Shown here: piece after piece, positions 34,384-42,803 of the stretch
Layout: each line of letters begins with the position of its first letter
Numbering within the stretch: the stretch's first letter is position 1
Assembly (NCBI RefSeq): GCF_006704125.1
Contig: NZ_VIGH01000004.1
Span: 502,906-566,905, forward strand
Direction of reading: 5' to 3'
DNA length: 64,000 nucleotides
Source: Rhodococcus spelaei
Lineage (GTDB): Bacteria > Actinomycetota > Actinomycetes > Mycobacteriales > Mycobacteriaceae
Position numbers and translations under genes: made by a program
Notes under the pieces: generated by a model
Seen by the model: only the letters and a program-made list of their open reading frames with translations
What the model was told of the DNA's origin: nothing
The model's database searches: none

Positions 34384-35249
34384 CGGGCCGGACCCGTCAG
34401 GTCGGGCAGGTGGGTGGTGAAGCGGGCTTGCTCGGTGCGGGCGATCGCCATCGCCGCCGCCATCCGTGGCTGCGGCCGGAGGTCGACGATCCGCTGTGCC
34501 GGCATCCGCAGAGCCAGCAGTCCGCCGACCCAGCCTGGCGCATAGATTCGTCTGCGGCGCAACGCGATTCCCCTCTCGATGGCGCTGACCGCGGTCTCGA
34601 GCGGCGACACGGCGGTGAACATGCCCGACCATTTGATCTTGTCCGCGGCCGCGCTGTCGAATCCGATCGAGATCATCTCGGTGTCGATCTCGCCGAGGTA
34701 CCCGACTCCGACCTTGGTGCCGAGGTGCCGCATCTCCACCCGCAGCGTGTTGCCCAGAGCCTCCGCGGCGGCGGACGTCGCGCTGTAGGCACCGAGCAGC
34801 GGTAGCTGCACCGCCGCCGCGCCGGAGGTGACGATCAGCGCGTAACCGGCCGAATGTCCGATGTACTCGCCCGCGGCGCGCAGCGTGTAGTACGTGCCCA
34901 TCAGGTTCACGTCGACGATCTGCCGCATCACCTCGGGATCGCCGCCGAGCATCGGCAGCTGCGCGCCGACCCCTGCGTTCGCGACCACCACGTCCAGTCC
35001 GCCCAGTTCGGCGACCAGTTCGTCGACCGCGGCCGACACGGCGTGCTCGTCGCGCACGTCGCAGTGCCGCCACGGCGCGTTGCCGCAGGAGGTGGCGACC
35101 TGCTCGAGCAGCTCGGGCTCGAGGCCGAGCAGGGCGACCCGCGCGCCGCGCTGATGCAGGCGTTTGGTCAGCGTCGCGCCGATGCTGCGGGCGGCGCCGG
35201 TGACGAGGATGCGGCGTCCGGCGAGCCGGTCGTCGCGCAGTGCCGCCAT
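34380..35249 (-). CDS. short-chain dehydrogenase with altered active site
   Basis: A 289-residue SDR. The cofactor motif is 'VTGAARSIGATLTKRL' (TGxxxSIG) and 'VVANAGVG' is the NNAG equivalent. A Ser lies in 'IVTSGAAA' and the catalytic Tyr155 in YSATS, where the usual YxxxK has Ser159 in place of Lys. The ATG at 35249 is preferred to upstream starts. A long C-terminus with Arg-rich stretches could touch membrane or lipid. Between ramB and the AhpD-like gene on one strand, it may be co-transcribed with both. Substrate unknown; activity doubtful because of the missing Lys. Confidence 0.75.
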   Translation of the reverse strand: MAALRDDRLAGRRILVTGAARSIGATLTKRLHQRGARVALLGLEPELLEQVATSCGNAPWRHCDVRDEHAVSAAVDELVAELGGLDVVVANAGVGAQLPMLGGDPEVMRQIVDVNLMGTYYTLRAAGEYIGHSAGYALIVTSGAAAVQLPLLGAYSATSAAAEALGNTLRVEMRHLGTKVGVGYLGEIDTEMISIGFDSAAADKIKWSGMFTAVSPLETAVSAIERGIALRRRRIYAPGWVGGLLALRMPAQRIVDLRPQPRMAAAMAIARTEQARFTTHLPDLTGPAR

Positions 35250-35337
35250 GGTGTCACCGTCTCCCGCTGTCGGTCCTACTCCTCGGTAAGGAGAAGCTAG
35301 CACCGGCTGAGCGGCATCCGGTGCACATTCGGCAGGG

Positions 35338-36756
35338 TCAGGACTCGGCGATCAGGTAGGGCGAGACCGAGCTGCGGTGCTCGTTGATGTCGAGTTCCTT
35401 GCCGAGCGGCGGGAACGCACGCTGGGGACAGTTCATCCGCTCGCAGACCCGGCAGCCCGAACCGATCGGAGTGGCCGCCGCGCTGCTGTCGAGGTTCAAC
35501 CCGTCCGCGTAGACGGTGCGGTGCGCATGCCGCAGCTCGCAGCCGAGGCCGATCGCGAACGTCTTGCCGGGCTGGCCGTAGCGGGTCGCGCGACGTTCGA
35601 CGGTGCGTGCGATCCACAGGTAGCTGCGCCCGTCCGGCATCTGGGCGATCTGCGTCATGATCTTGCCCGGGTACGCGAACGACTCGTAGACGTTCCACAG
35701 CGGGCAGGTGCCGCCGCTGGACGAGAAGTGGAAACCGGTGGCGGACTGCCGTTTCGACATGTTCCCCGCTCGATCGACCCGGACGAACGAGAACGGCACC
35801 CCCCGCAGCTTCGGCCGCTGCAACGTCGAGAGCCGGTGGCAGATCGTCTCGTACGACTGGGAGAAGAACGCCGACAGCCGCTCGATGTCGTAGCGGAAGT
35901 CCTCGGCGACGTCGTGGAACTGCCCGTACGGCAGCACCGTCGCGGCGGCGAAGTAGTTGGCGAGGCCGAGCTTGGCCAACGACCGGGACGACTCCGAGGT
36001 GAAGTTGCCCTCGTCGACCAGTTTGTCGATCAGGTCGCCGCACTCGAGGTACGCGAGTTCGGCGGCGAACTTGAACACCTTCTGGCCGCCCGACAGGTGC
36101 GGGGAGATCTCCAGTACCCGCGCGTCGGGGTCGAACCGGTGCAGCACGCCCTCGCCGAGGTCGATGCGCTGGACGATCTGCACGTCGTGCACCAGCTGCA
36201 GCCGCTTGGCGATCTCGCCCGCCACGTCGCCGCGGTGGAAACGCATCCGGGCTGTCAGGTCCTCGGCGGCGGTGTCGAGCTCGTGCAGGTAGTTCTGCCG
36301 CTGGTAGAAGTAGTCGCGCACCTCTTCGTGCGGCATCGTGATGGACCCGCTGCCGCTGCCGTCGCTGTAGCGGTCCTCGGTGGCCGCGGCGAGCTGGGCG
36401 GTGGTGTTGCGGTAGCGGCGGTGCATGTTCACCACGGCCTTGGCCAGGCTCGGGTGCGCGGAGACCATCTCGGCGAGTTCCTGTGGGTCCGCGTCGATGC
36501 CCATCTCCTGGTCCAGCGCGACCTCCCGCAGCTCCGCGATCAGCCGGGTGTCGTCCTGCGAGGAGAAGAACGTGGTGTCGACGCCGAACACCTCGGTGAT
36601 CCGCAGCAGCACCGGTACCGTCAGGGGGCGCACGTCGTGCTCGATCTGGTTGAGGTAGCTGGCCGAGATCTCGAGCGTCTGCGCCAGCGCGGCCTGGCTC
36701 ATGCCGCGCTCGGTACGCAGCTGTCGCAGTCGGGCCCCCACGAAGGTCTTCGCCAT
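35338..36756 (-). CDS. ramB: RamB-type transcriptional regulator of acetate metabolism
   Basis: A 472-residue regulator. The N-terminal XRE helix-turn-helix is 'RLRQLRTERGMSQAALAQTL' with 'SASYLNQIEHDVRPLTVPVL' (each 20). A peptidase-like (IrrE) middle region holds 'FKFAAELAYLE', and the C-terminal ScfR/DUF2083 domain contains 'CPLWNVYESFAYPGK' and a four-Cys cluster 'GCRVCERMNCPQRAFPPL'. The size and order match RamB (Rv0465c; C. glutamicum RamB), which controls isocitrate lyase and acetate genes. The isocitrate lyase gene lies 3.6 kb away and carries a RamB-like box. Confidence 0.88.
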   Translation of the reverse strand: MAKTFVGARLRQLRTERGMSQAALAQTLEISASYLNQIEHDVRPLTVPVLLRITEVFGVDTTFFSSQDDTRLIAELREVALDQEMGIDADPQELAEMVSAHPSLAKAVVNMHRRYRNTTAQLAAATEDRYSDGSGSGSITMPHEEVRDYFYQRQNYLHELDTAAEDLTARMRFHRGDVAGEIAKRLQLVHDVQIVQRIDLGEGVLHRFDPDARVLEISPHLSGGQKVFKFAAELAYLECGDLIDKLVDEGNFTSESSRSLAKLGLANYFAAATVLPYGQFHDVAEDFRYDIERLSAFFSQSYETICHRLSTLQRPKLRGVPFSFVRVDRAGNMSKRQSATGFHFSSSGGTCPLWNVYESFAYPGKIMTQIAQMPDGRSYLWIARTVERRATRYGQPGKTFAIGLGCELRHAHRTVYADGLNLDSSAAATPIGSGCRVCERMNCPQRAFPPLGKELDINEHRSSVSPYLIAES

Positions 36757-36782
36757 TTCACCAGGCTACGAGCGGTCCCGAG

Positions 36783-36804
36783 GGTTCGCAACGCGAGGTT
36801 CGCA
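36783..36804. promoter_or_regulatory. direct repeat in the ramB/lipase divergent promoter
   Basis: GGTTCGCA occurs at 36783-36790 and 36797-36804, 14 bases apart, followed by TAGCGAA at 36810-36816. The region lies between the starts of ramB and the lipase gene. It could be a RamB autoregulatory site, but it differs from the TTTGCAAA-type box upstream of aceA. Confidence 0.4.
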
Positions 36805-36862
36805 GGCTTAGCGAATTGTGCTCCTATCATGGAGATCGGTGGATCGAAGGAGTGTGGCGGCC

Positions 36863-38110
36863 ATGGTCTGCGGCGCTCGTCAGGTCGCGCTGGCAGGCGC
36901 GGTCGCGTTGCTGGTGACGGCGGCGCTGGCGCCGGGCGCGGGCGCCGATCCGATCGGTGACCTCATCTCGCCGCCGCGCGATCCCGCAACCGTCGCCGCC
37001 ACCCCGCTCGGTGACCCGTTCTTCGACCCGCCGCCCGCGTTCGGGGAGCTTGTGCCGGGCACCGTGCTGCGCACCCGACCGGTCACGGTCGTGCCGCTCG
37101 CGACCCCGGTCGTGTCCACCCAGGTGCTGGTCCGGTCGACCGACTCGACGGGCCACCCTGGGGCGGTGACGGCCACGCTGATCGTCCCGACCGTGGCGTG
37201 GGCCGGACCCGGCGCACGACCGGTGCTCGCCTACGACATGGCCATCGACGGGCTCGGGCAGACCTGCGCACCCTCGTACACGTTGCAGCGCGGCACCGCC
37301 CTCGAACTGGCCCCGATCCAGTACTTCCTCGGCCGCGGCGTCGCGGTGGTCGTCACCGACCACGAGGGGCCGCGACAGGCGTACGCGGCGGGCCGGATGG
37401 CCGGGCACGCCGTCCTGGACGCGCTGCGGGCGACGGTGAACACCCCGCGGTTCGGGCTCGCGCCGACGTCGCCGATCGCGATCACCGGCTACTCGGGCGG
37501 CGCGATCGCCTCGGGCTGGGCGGCCGAGCTGGCGCCGGCCTACGCACCGGAGTTGCACATCGTCGGAGCCGCGTTCGGGGGCACCCCCGCCGACTACTCG
37601 CTCCTGCTGCAGTCGATGAACGGCAGGAATCTCGCATCCGGGGTGCTGCTGGGCGCGACGCTGGGCGTGGCCCGCGAGTACCCGGAACTGTTCTCGTTGT
37701 TCAACGACAACGGGTGGCGGCTCGCGGAGCTGGCGAAGGACCTGTGCCTGCCGGGCCTGGCGATCCCGGGAGCACTGATTCCGCTGACGGTGCAGTCGCT
37801 CTCGGACGTCCCCGATGTCGTCGACACCCCGATCGCACGCGCGGTCGTCGCCGCGAACCGGCTCGGTGGGCAGGCGCCGACCGCGCCGATCTTCCTGTAC
37901 CAGGGCAAGCAGGACCCCTGGATCCTGCCCGAGGGCGCCGAGCACCTCTACGGCGAGTGGTGCGCACTCGGGGCGAGCGTGCGGCTCGAGGAGTACCTCG
38001 GCGAGCATCAGACGGTCGCGCTGTCCGGGATTCCCGCGGCCTACAGCTGGTTGGATGCCCGGTTGGCCGGGGTGCCGGCACCGGTGGGCTGCAGCAGTTT
38101 CGGGCGTTGA
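36863..38110 (+). CDS. secreted triacylglycerol lipase (LIP family)
   Basis: A 415-residue exported lipase. I chose ATG 36863, ten bases past AAGGAG; it opens a signal peptide 'VALAGAVALLVTAALAPGAGA' (in part) cleaved near residue 28. 'DPFFDPPPAF' and 'VLAYDMAIDGLGQTCAPSY' are typical of the secretory-lipase (PF03583) family; the nucleophile is in 'ITGYSGGAIASGWAAELAP', and 'QGKQDPWILP' and 'GEHQTVAL' carry Asp and His. Two Cys pairs may form disulfides. It should hydrolyse triglycerides outside the cell, feeding the glyoxylate genes downstream. Confidence 0.85.
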   Translation: MVCGARQVALAGAVALLVTAALAPGAGADPIGDLISPPRDPATVAATPLGDPFFDPPPAFGELVPGTVLRTRPVTVVPLATPVVSTQVLVRSTDSTGHPGAVTATLIVPTVAWAGPGARPVLAYDMAIDGLGQTCAPSYTLQRGTALELAPIQYFLGRGVAVVVTDHEGPRQAYAAGRMAGHAVLDALRATVNTPRFGLAPTSPIAITGYSGGAIASGWAAELAPAYAPELHIVGAAFGGTPADYSLLLQSMNGRNLASGVLLGATLGVAREYPELFSLFNDNGWRLAELAKDLCLPGLAIPGALIPLTVQSLSDVPDVVDTPIARAVVAANRLGGQAPTAPIFLYQGKQDPWILPEGAEHLYGEWCALGASVRLEEYLGEHQTVALSGIPAAYSWLDARLAGVPAPVGCSSFGR

Positions 38111-38133
38111 CGAACCCCGCCGCCGGGAGCGCT

Positions 38134-38883
38134 ATGGTTCGCACCATGCCGTACCTGGAGCGCTCCGGAGATGTGTTCGTCCTGTACCTCGGAAGCGAGG
38201 GTGAACGGGACCAGGAGAATGCCTTCCATCCGCAATGGATGGACGAGATCGAGGCGCTCCTCGACGAGGTGGACGCGAGTGAGGGTCCGGCGGCGCTGGT
38301 GACCACCGCGGTCGGGAAGTTCTACTCCACCGGACTGGACACGGCCTGGGTGGCGCAGAACCTGGAGCAGCTCAATTCGTACATGGACCGCGTGCATGCG
38401 CTCTTCGCACGGGTGCTGACCCTTCCGATGGCGACCGTCGCCGCGATGCCGGGCCACACCTTCGGGGGTGGCGCGATCCTGGCCACCGCGCACGACCACC
38501 AGGTGATGCGCGGTGACCGTGGCTTCTTCTGCCTTCCGGGCATCACTGTCGGGATCAGCTACACGCCCGGGAGCCTCGAGTTGCTCACCGCGCGACTGCC
38601 GAGCCGGGCGGCGCACGCGGCGCTGACGACCGGTCGCCGATACGGCGGGACCGACGCACAGGCCCTCGGACTCGTCGACGAGGTCGCGGCAGGGGACGAC
38701 GTGCTCTCCAGGGCCGTCGCCCGCGCGCAGGGACTGGTGCACACCCGGGGGCGCACGCTCGGCGAGATCAAGAGCGCGTTGTACGCGGGTGCCGTTGCCG
38801 CTCTCCGCACCCCGTCGGCCAGCCTGGAGACGCAGGAAGCGGCAGTGACCGCCGTCGACAGGTCCGCCCCCACGGATCGGTGA
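38134..38883 (+). CDS. enoyl-CoA hydratase/isomerase family protein
   Basis: A 249-residue crotonase-fold protein. 'VTTAVGKFYSTGLDTAWV' and 'MPGHTFGGGAILATAHDHQV' (20) form the oxyanion-hole regions. Spacing after GGGAG favours ATG 38134 over 38146. The usual hydratase Glu pair is not clear; the form resembles plant and actinobacterial delta3-delta2-enoyl-CoA isomerases. It follows the lipase by 23 bases, so fatty acid release and oxidation may be linked. Confidence 0.78.
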   Translation: MVRTMPYLERSGDVFVLYLGSEGERDQENAFHPQWMDEIEALLDEVDASEGPAALVTTAVGKFYSTGLDTAWVAQNLEQLNSYMDRVHALFARVLTLPMATVAAMPGHTFGGGAILATAHDHQVMRGDRGFFCLPGITVGISYTPGSLELLTARLPSRAAHAALTTGRRYGGTDAQALGLVDEVAAGDDVLSRAVARAQGLVHTRGRTLGEIKSALYAGAVAALRTPSASLETQEAAVTAVDRSAPTDR

Positions 38884-38895
38884 GCCCGATGGCGC

Positions 38896-39897
38896 TCAGC
38901 AGGGTGGTGTGCCGCTGAGCGTGGGGTCGAGGGCCTGGCGAACGAGGAACCTCGGCACGTCGTGGTCGAGTAGGCCGGGGCCCTTCGACTCCGAGCTGTT
39001 GGGGAAGGGCCTCGAATGCCAGACCACGAGGTCCTGGTTTCCGCACACGTCCTGCACGTACATGTTGTGGACGGAGGTGGCGGGGGCGGGAACGAGGAAC
39101 GAGCTGTCGGACGGGGTGATCGTCTGGTCCGACTTCGTCGCGATGACGGTGTAGTCGATCCCGGGGAAGGTCTCCTGCCCCTCGTTGAGGCGTTTCAGGA
39201 AGGCCGAATCGATCGCCTGTTGTTGCACCGCTATCGGCGCGAGCTTGTTCCGGGCGTCGGCTTCGGACGTGAACTCGCCGCCCAGGGTGCTCCCGTGGGA
39301 CGGCGGCGCGAGCATGACGAGCGAGTGAATCTTGGTGCGGTCGGGACTCGTCCGCAGGTACTCGCGGGTCACCGTGCCGCCCTGCGAATGTCCGACGACG
39401 TCGACCTGGGTGGCTCCGGTGTGCGCGAGGACCGCATCGACGAACGCGCCCAGATCAGCGGCTGAGTTCTCGATCGCGGCGAAGCCCCACTTCATCGACA
39501 GCGTCGGGAAGTCGAAGGCGCTGCCGTAGTTCAGCGCGTAGACGCAGCGGCCGTCGTTCGCGAGGTCCTCGACCAAGGGGCCCTTGATGTTCGGGTCGGC
39601 GAGATTGCCCCAGGACTCCTGCATGCCACGGCCGGTGCCGTGGACCAGGACGACGGGGCGGTGCTGCGCGTCCGCCGGACGGCACTCCCAGTCGTTCACG
39701 CCTGCGGGCGACTTCCCCCAGTTCCTCATCGCGCCGGCAAGTGGGGCGAAGGCTGCGGGGACGTCGTCCGGAGCCCCGGCGGAGCCGGTGGCTACGGACT
39801 CGGCGAATGCGGCGGCAGACGGGAAGGACGCGGCGGCGACGGCGAACAGCGCGACCGTCGCAAGGCGCGCCGACACCGCGCGGAGTCGAGCGATCAC
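38896..39897 (-). CDS. secreted lipase/esterase (class 2 lipase type)
   Basis: A 333-residue exported hydrolase. I start it at GTG 39897 because CTCCTT on the plus strand (AAGGAG on this strand, 39905-39910) is exactly seven bases ahead; ATG 39918 lies upstream of that site. The signal peptide 'ATVALFAVAAASFPSAAAFA' (20) is cleaved near residue 32. 'PVVLVHGTGRGMQESWGNLA' (20) is the oxyanion region, the nucleophile is in GHSQGG, and the His in 'LLDHDVPRFL'. Cys pairs include one at the C-terminus. It likely cleaves lipid esters outside the cell. Confidence 0.85.
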   Translation of the reverse strand: MIARLRAVSARLATVALFAVAAASFPSAAAFAESVATGSAGAPDDVPAAFAPLAGAMRNWGKSPAGVNDWECRPADAQHRPVVLVHGTGRGMQESWGNLADPNIKGPLVEDLANDGRCVYALNYGSAFDFPTLSMKWGFAAIENSAADLGAFVDAVLAHTGATQVDVVGHSQGGTVTREYLRTSPDRTKIHSLVMLAPPSHGSTLGGEFTSEADARNKLAPIAVQQQAIDSAFLKRLNEGQETFPGIDYTVIATKSDQTITPSDSSFLVPAPATSVHNMYVQDVCGNQDLVVWHSRPFPNSSESKGPGLLDHDVPRFLVRQALDPTLSGTPPC

Positions 39898-39995
39898 GTG
39901 TGTACTCCTTCGGGCCATCGTGGGAAGTCGACGGCGGTGCCATCTCTATCAGCTGGGAAGTGGTCGGCGACGGAGAATGCGGTGACAGGTGGCAC

Positions 39996-40011
39996 CGTGA
40001 TTGCACTCACA
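39996..40011. promoter_or_regulatory. CRP/GlxR-like site
   Basis: CGTGA-N6-TCACA matches the CRP-type consensus TGTGA-N6-TCACA at nine of ten defined bases. It lies 99 bases upstream of the secreted lipase start and 350 bases before aceA. GlxR-type control of acetate and lipid genes is known in corynebacteria, so cAMP-linked control is plausible for the lipase. Confidence 0.5.
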
Positions 40012-40171
40012 ATCGGGGACGCCCGCGCGCCGGCCCGGACCGAATCTGGTGTTACCGGCGGGTAGGTACTTCCGGACGTCCGACCTGGATCGGCACCCCC
40101 CGCTGCCTGCCGGTTTCCCTACCTGACGGTAACTACAGCCGCCGTCCCCTGCTGCAAATCGGGCGGCCTTC

Positions 40172-40188
40172 ATTTGCAAAGTTAGCAA
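40172..40188. promoter_or_regulatory. RamB-like box upstream of aceA
   Basis: ATTTGCAAAGTTAGCAA contains the palindrome TTTGCAAA (40173-40180) and an overlapping TTGC-N7-GCAA repeat. TTTGCAAA is the core of RamB sites in C. glutamicum and M. tuberculosis icl1. It lies 171 bases before the aceA start. The rest of 39919-40358 shows no other element besides the CRP-like site. Confidence 0.6.
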
Positions 40189-40358
40189 CGGGGATTGAAA
40201 ACCTAGCCAAGATTGGCATTAGCTACAGGTAGACGGGCCTTTTTCCATGTGTCACTCTCGTTGGGTACACAAGAAGGGCCTGGCAAGGATGCGAAGCCGT
40301 ACATCCGTACTGGACGAGCAGAACGAAGGGCCAGCAGATCAAAGAGAGTGGAGCCTCG

Positions 40359-41648
40359 ATGTCGACCACCGGCACCCCGAAGACCGCAGCTGAGATTCAG
40401 CAGGATTGGGACACCAATCCCCGCTGGAAGGGCGTCACCCGTAACTACACCGCGGAGCAGGTCGTCAAGCTCCAGGGCACCGTCGTCGAGGAGGCCACCC
40501 TGGCCCGCCGCGGCTCCGAGATCCTGTGGGACCTGGTGAACAACGAGGACTACATCAACTCCCTCGGCGCCCTCACCGGCAACCAGGCCGTGCAGCAGGT
40601 GCGCGCCGGCCTCAAGGCCATCTACCTCTCCGGCTGGCAGGTCGCCGGCGACGCGAACCTCTCCGGCCACACCTACCCGGACCAGAGCCTCTACCCGGCC
40701 AACTCGGTGCCGCAGGTCGTGCGTCGCATCAACAACGCGCTGCTGCGCGCCGACGAGATCGCCAAGGTCGAGGGTGACACCTCCGTCGACAACTGGCTCG
40801 CCCCGATCGTCGCGGACGGCGAGGCCGGCTTCGGTGGCGCCCTCAACGTCTACGAGCTGCAGAAGGCCATGATCGCGGCCGGCGTCGCCGGTTCGCACTG
40901 GGAGGACCAGCTCGCGTCGGAGAAGAAGTGCGGCCACCTCGGTGGCAAGGTGCTCATCCCGACCCAGCAGCACATCCGCACCCTGACCTCGGCTCGCCTC
41001 GCGGCTGACGTCGCCGGCGTCCCGACTGTCGTCATCGCCCGCACCGACGCCGAGGCCGCCACCCTGATCACCTCCGACGTGGACGAGCGCGACCGCCCGT
41101 TCCTCGACGGCACCCGCACCGCAGAGGGCTTCTACGGCGTCAAGAACGGCATCGAGCCCTGCATCGCTCGCGCCAAGGCCTACGCCCCGTACTCCGACCT
41201 CATCTGGATGGAGACCGGCGTGCCGGACCTCGAGGTCGCCAAGAAGTTCGCCGAGTCCGTCCGCAGCGAGTTCCCGGACCAGCTGCTGGCCTACAACTGC
41301 TCCCCGTCCTTCAACTGGAAGGCGCACCTGGACGACGCGACCATCGCGAAGTTCCAGAAGGAGCTCGGCGCGATGGGCTTCAAGTTCCAGTTCATCACCC
41401 TCGCCGGCTTCCACTCGCTCAACTACGGCATGTTCGACCTGGCGCACGGCTACGCCCGCGAGGGCATGACCGCCTTCGTCGACCTGCAGGAGCGCGAGTT
41501 CAAGGCCGCCGCAGAGCGTGGCTTCACCGCCGTCAAGCACCAGCGTGAGGTCGGCGCCGGCTACTTCGACTCCATCGCCACCACGGTCGACCCCAACACG
41601 TCGACCGCGGCGCTGAAGGGCTCCACCGAAGAGGGCCAGTTCCACTAA
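40359..41648 (+). CDS. aceA: isocitrate lyase
   Basis: A 429-residue enzyme of the glyoxylate shunt that splits isocitrate to glyoxylate and succinate, needed for growth on fatty acids and acetate. The catalytic loop is KKCGH with Cys191, '[20 protein letters not shown]' (20) binds substrate and Mg, and '[15 protein letters not shown]' is a further signature. The length equals M. tuberculosis Icl1 (428) rather than the longer AceA. Codon use is strongly biased to C-ending codons, indicating high expression. Gene position after ramB and before fadB2 matches Rv0467. Confidence 0.96.
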   Translation: MSTTGTPKTAAEIQQDWDTNPRWKGVTRNYTAEQVVKLQGTVVEEATLARRGSEILWDLVNNEDYINSLGALTGNQAVQQVRAGLKAIYLSGWQVAGDANLSGHTYPDQSLYPANSVPQVVRRINNALLRADEIAKVEGDTSVDNWLAPIVADGEAGFGGALNVYELQKAMIAAGVAGSHWEDQLASEKKCGHLGGKVLIPTQQHIRTLTSARLAADVAGVPTVVIARTDAEAATLITSDVDERDRPFLDGTRTAEGFYGVKNGIEPCIARAKAYAPYSDLIWMETGVPDLEVAKKFAESVRSEFPDQLLAYNCSPSFNWKAHLDDATIAKFQKELGAMGFKFQFITLAGFHSLNYGMFDLAHGYAREGMTAFVDLQEREFKAAAERGFTAVKHQREVGAGYFDSIATTVDPNTSTAALKGSTEEGQFH

Positions 41649-41681
41649 CCCGCCTCTCCGGGGATTTGGCGCACTAGTCAA

Positions 41682-41718
41682 CGCATCCGGCGGCTCGCGT
41701 TGCGGGCCGCCGGATGCG
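41682..41718 (+). terminator. terminator of aceA
   Basis: A perfect 13-base stem CGCATCCGGCGGC (41682-41694) with 41706-41718 and an 11-base loop, 34 bases past the aceA stop. There is no T tail beyond it. Confidence 0.65.
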
Positions 41719-41799
41719 AAGTCAGAGAGTTTTGGCCGTACCCGACGAGTTACCCATGTACTTACGAAACCGGTTGTTGCGAGAGCAGAGGTGGGCGTT

Positions 41800-42696
41800 G
41801 TGACCAGCGAAAAGATTCAGCGCGTCGGCGTGATCGGCGCAGGCATCATGGGCGCCGGAATCGCCGAGGTGTGCGCCCGCGCACATGTCGACGTCCTGGT
41901 GTACGAACAGACCCGGGAGCTCGCCGCGGCCGGCCGTGCCCGCATCCTGCGCTCCCTGGACCGCGGGGTCAGCAGCGGGAAGATCACCGAGCGTGAGCGC
42001 GAGCAGGCCGCCTGGCGTCTGCGCTTCACCTCCGACCTCGGCGACTTCGCGGACCGCCAGCTCGTCGTGGAGGCGGTCCTCGAGGACGAGAAGATCAAGA
42101 GCTCGATCTTCGCCGAACTCGACTCCATCGTCACCGATCCGGACGCGGTGCTGGCCTCCAACACCTCCTCCATCCCGATCATGAAGCTCGGCATCACGAC
42201 CAAGGCCCCCGAGCGCGTCATCGGCATGCACTTCTTCAACCCGGTTCCGGTCCTCCCGCTCGTCGAACTGGTGACCACGCTCAAGACCAGCGCTGCCGTC
42301 GCCGAGCGCGCCGAGGCCTTCGCCAGCGACATCCTCGGCAAGCAGGTCGTCCGCTCGGCCGACCGCTCCGGCTTCGTCGTCAACGCGCTGCTGGTGCCGT
42401 ACCTGCTCTCCGCCATCCGGATGGTCGAGTCGGGCTTCGCCACCAAGGAGGACATCGACAAGGCGACGGTTCTCGGCCTCGCTCACCCGATGGGCCCGCT
42501 GGCGCTGACCGACCTGGTCGGCCTCGACACCGTCAAGTCGATCGCGGACTCCATGTACGAGGAGTTCAAGGAGCCCCTGTACTCCGCGCCGCCGCTGCTG
42601 CTGCGCATGGTCGAGGCCGGCCTCGTCGGCAAGAAGGCGGGCCGCGGCTTCTACGAGTACGGCGACAACGGGCGCGCCGCCAAGAAGGCCAGCTAG
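41800..42696 (+). CDS. fadB2: 3-hydroxybutyryl-CoA dehydrogenase
   Basis: A 298-residue NAD enzyme of fatty acid oxidation. The Rossmann motif is 'VGVIGAGIMGAGIAEVCARA' (20), 'VLASNTSSIPIMKL' is the classic HAD signature and 'IGMHFFNPVPVLPLVELV' (with the catalytic His) follows; 'RSGFVVNALLVPYLLSAIRM' (20) opens the C-terminal dimer domain. GTG 41800 has AGAGG at suitable distance; GTG 41791 is the alternative. It corresponds to Rv0468 by position. Confidence 0.93.
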   Translation: MTSEKIQRVGVIGAGIMGAGIAEVCARAHVDVLVYEQTRELAAAGRARILRSLDRGVSSGKITEREREQAAWRLRFTSDLGDFADRQLVVEAVLEDEKIKSSIFAELDSIVTDPDAVLASNTSSIPIMKLGITTKAPERVIGMHFFNPVPVLPLVELVTTLKTSAAVAERAEAFASDILGKQVVRSADRSGFVVNALLVPYLLSAIRMVESGFATKEDIDKATVLGLAHPMGPLALTDLVGLDTVKSIADSMYEEFKEPLYSAPPLLLRMVEAGLVGKKAGRGFYEYGDNGRAAKKAS

Positions 42697-42719
42697 CCAG
42701 CTCCGCCGGAATGCGCCTC

Positions 42720-42771
42720 GCGCCCGTGCGCCCTTCTCTTCGCTCTGGTAGTGAGAAAGGCACACGGGCGC
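42720..42771 (+). repeat. intergenic hairpin, family copy 3 (diverged)
   Basis: Arms 42720-42738 and 42753-42771 pair over 19 positions with two mismatches; the outer nine (GCGCCCGTG) are perfect. The order CCCGTG then CTTCT recalls copies 1 and 2. It lies between fadB2 and the metE-like gene and probably terminates fadB2. Confidence 0.65.
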
Positions 42772-42803
42772 GACGCACATCTGACACAGAGAGGTCGACA
42801 CCG

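Noticed and set aside
42697..42803. A cobalamin riboswitch upstream of the metE-like gene
   Set aside because: The gap is only 107 bases, mostly a hairpin, and lacks the B12-box pattern.
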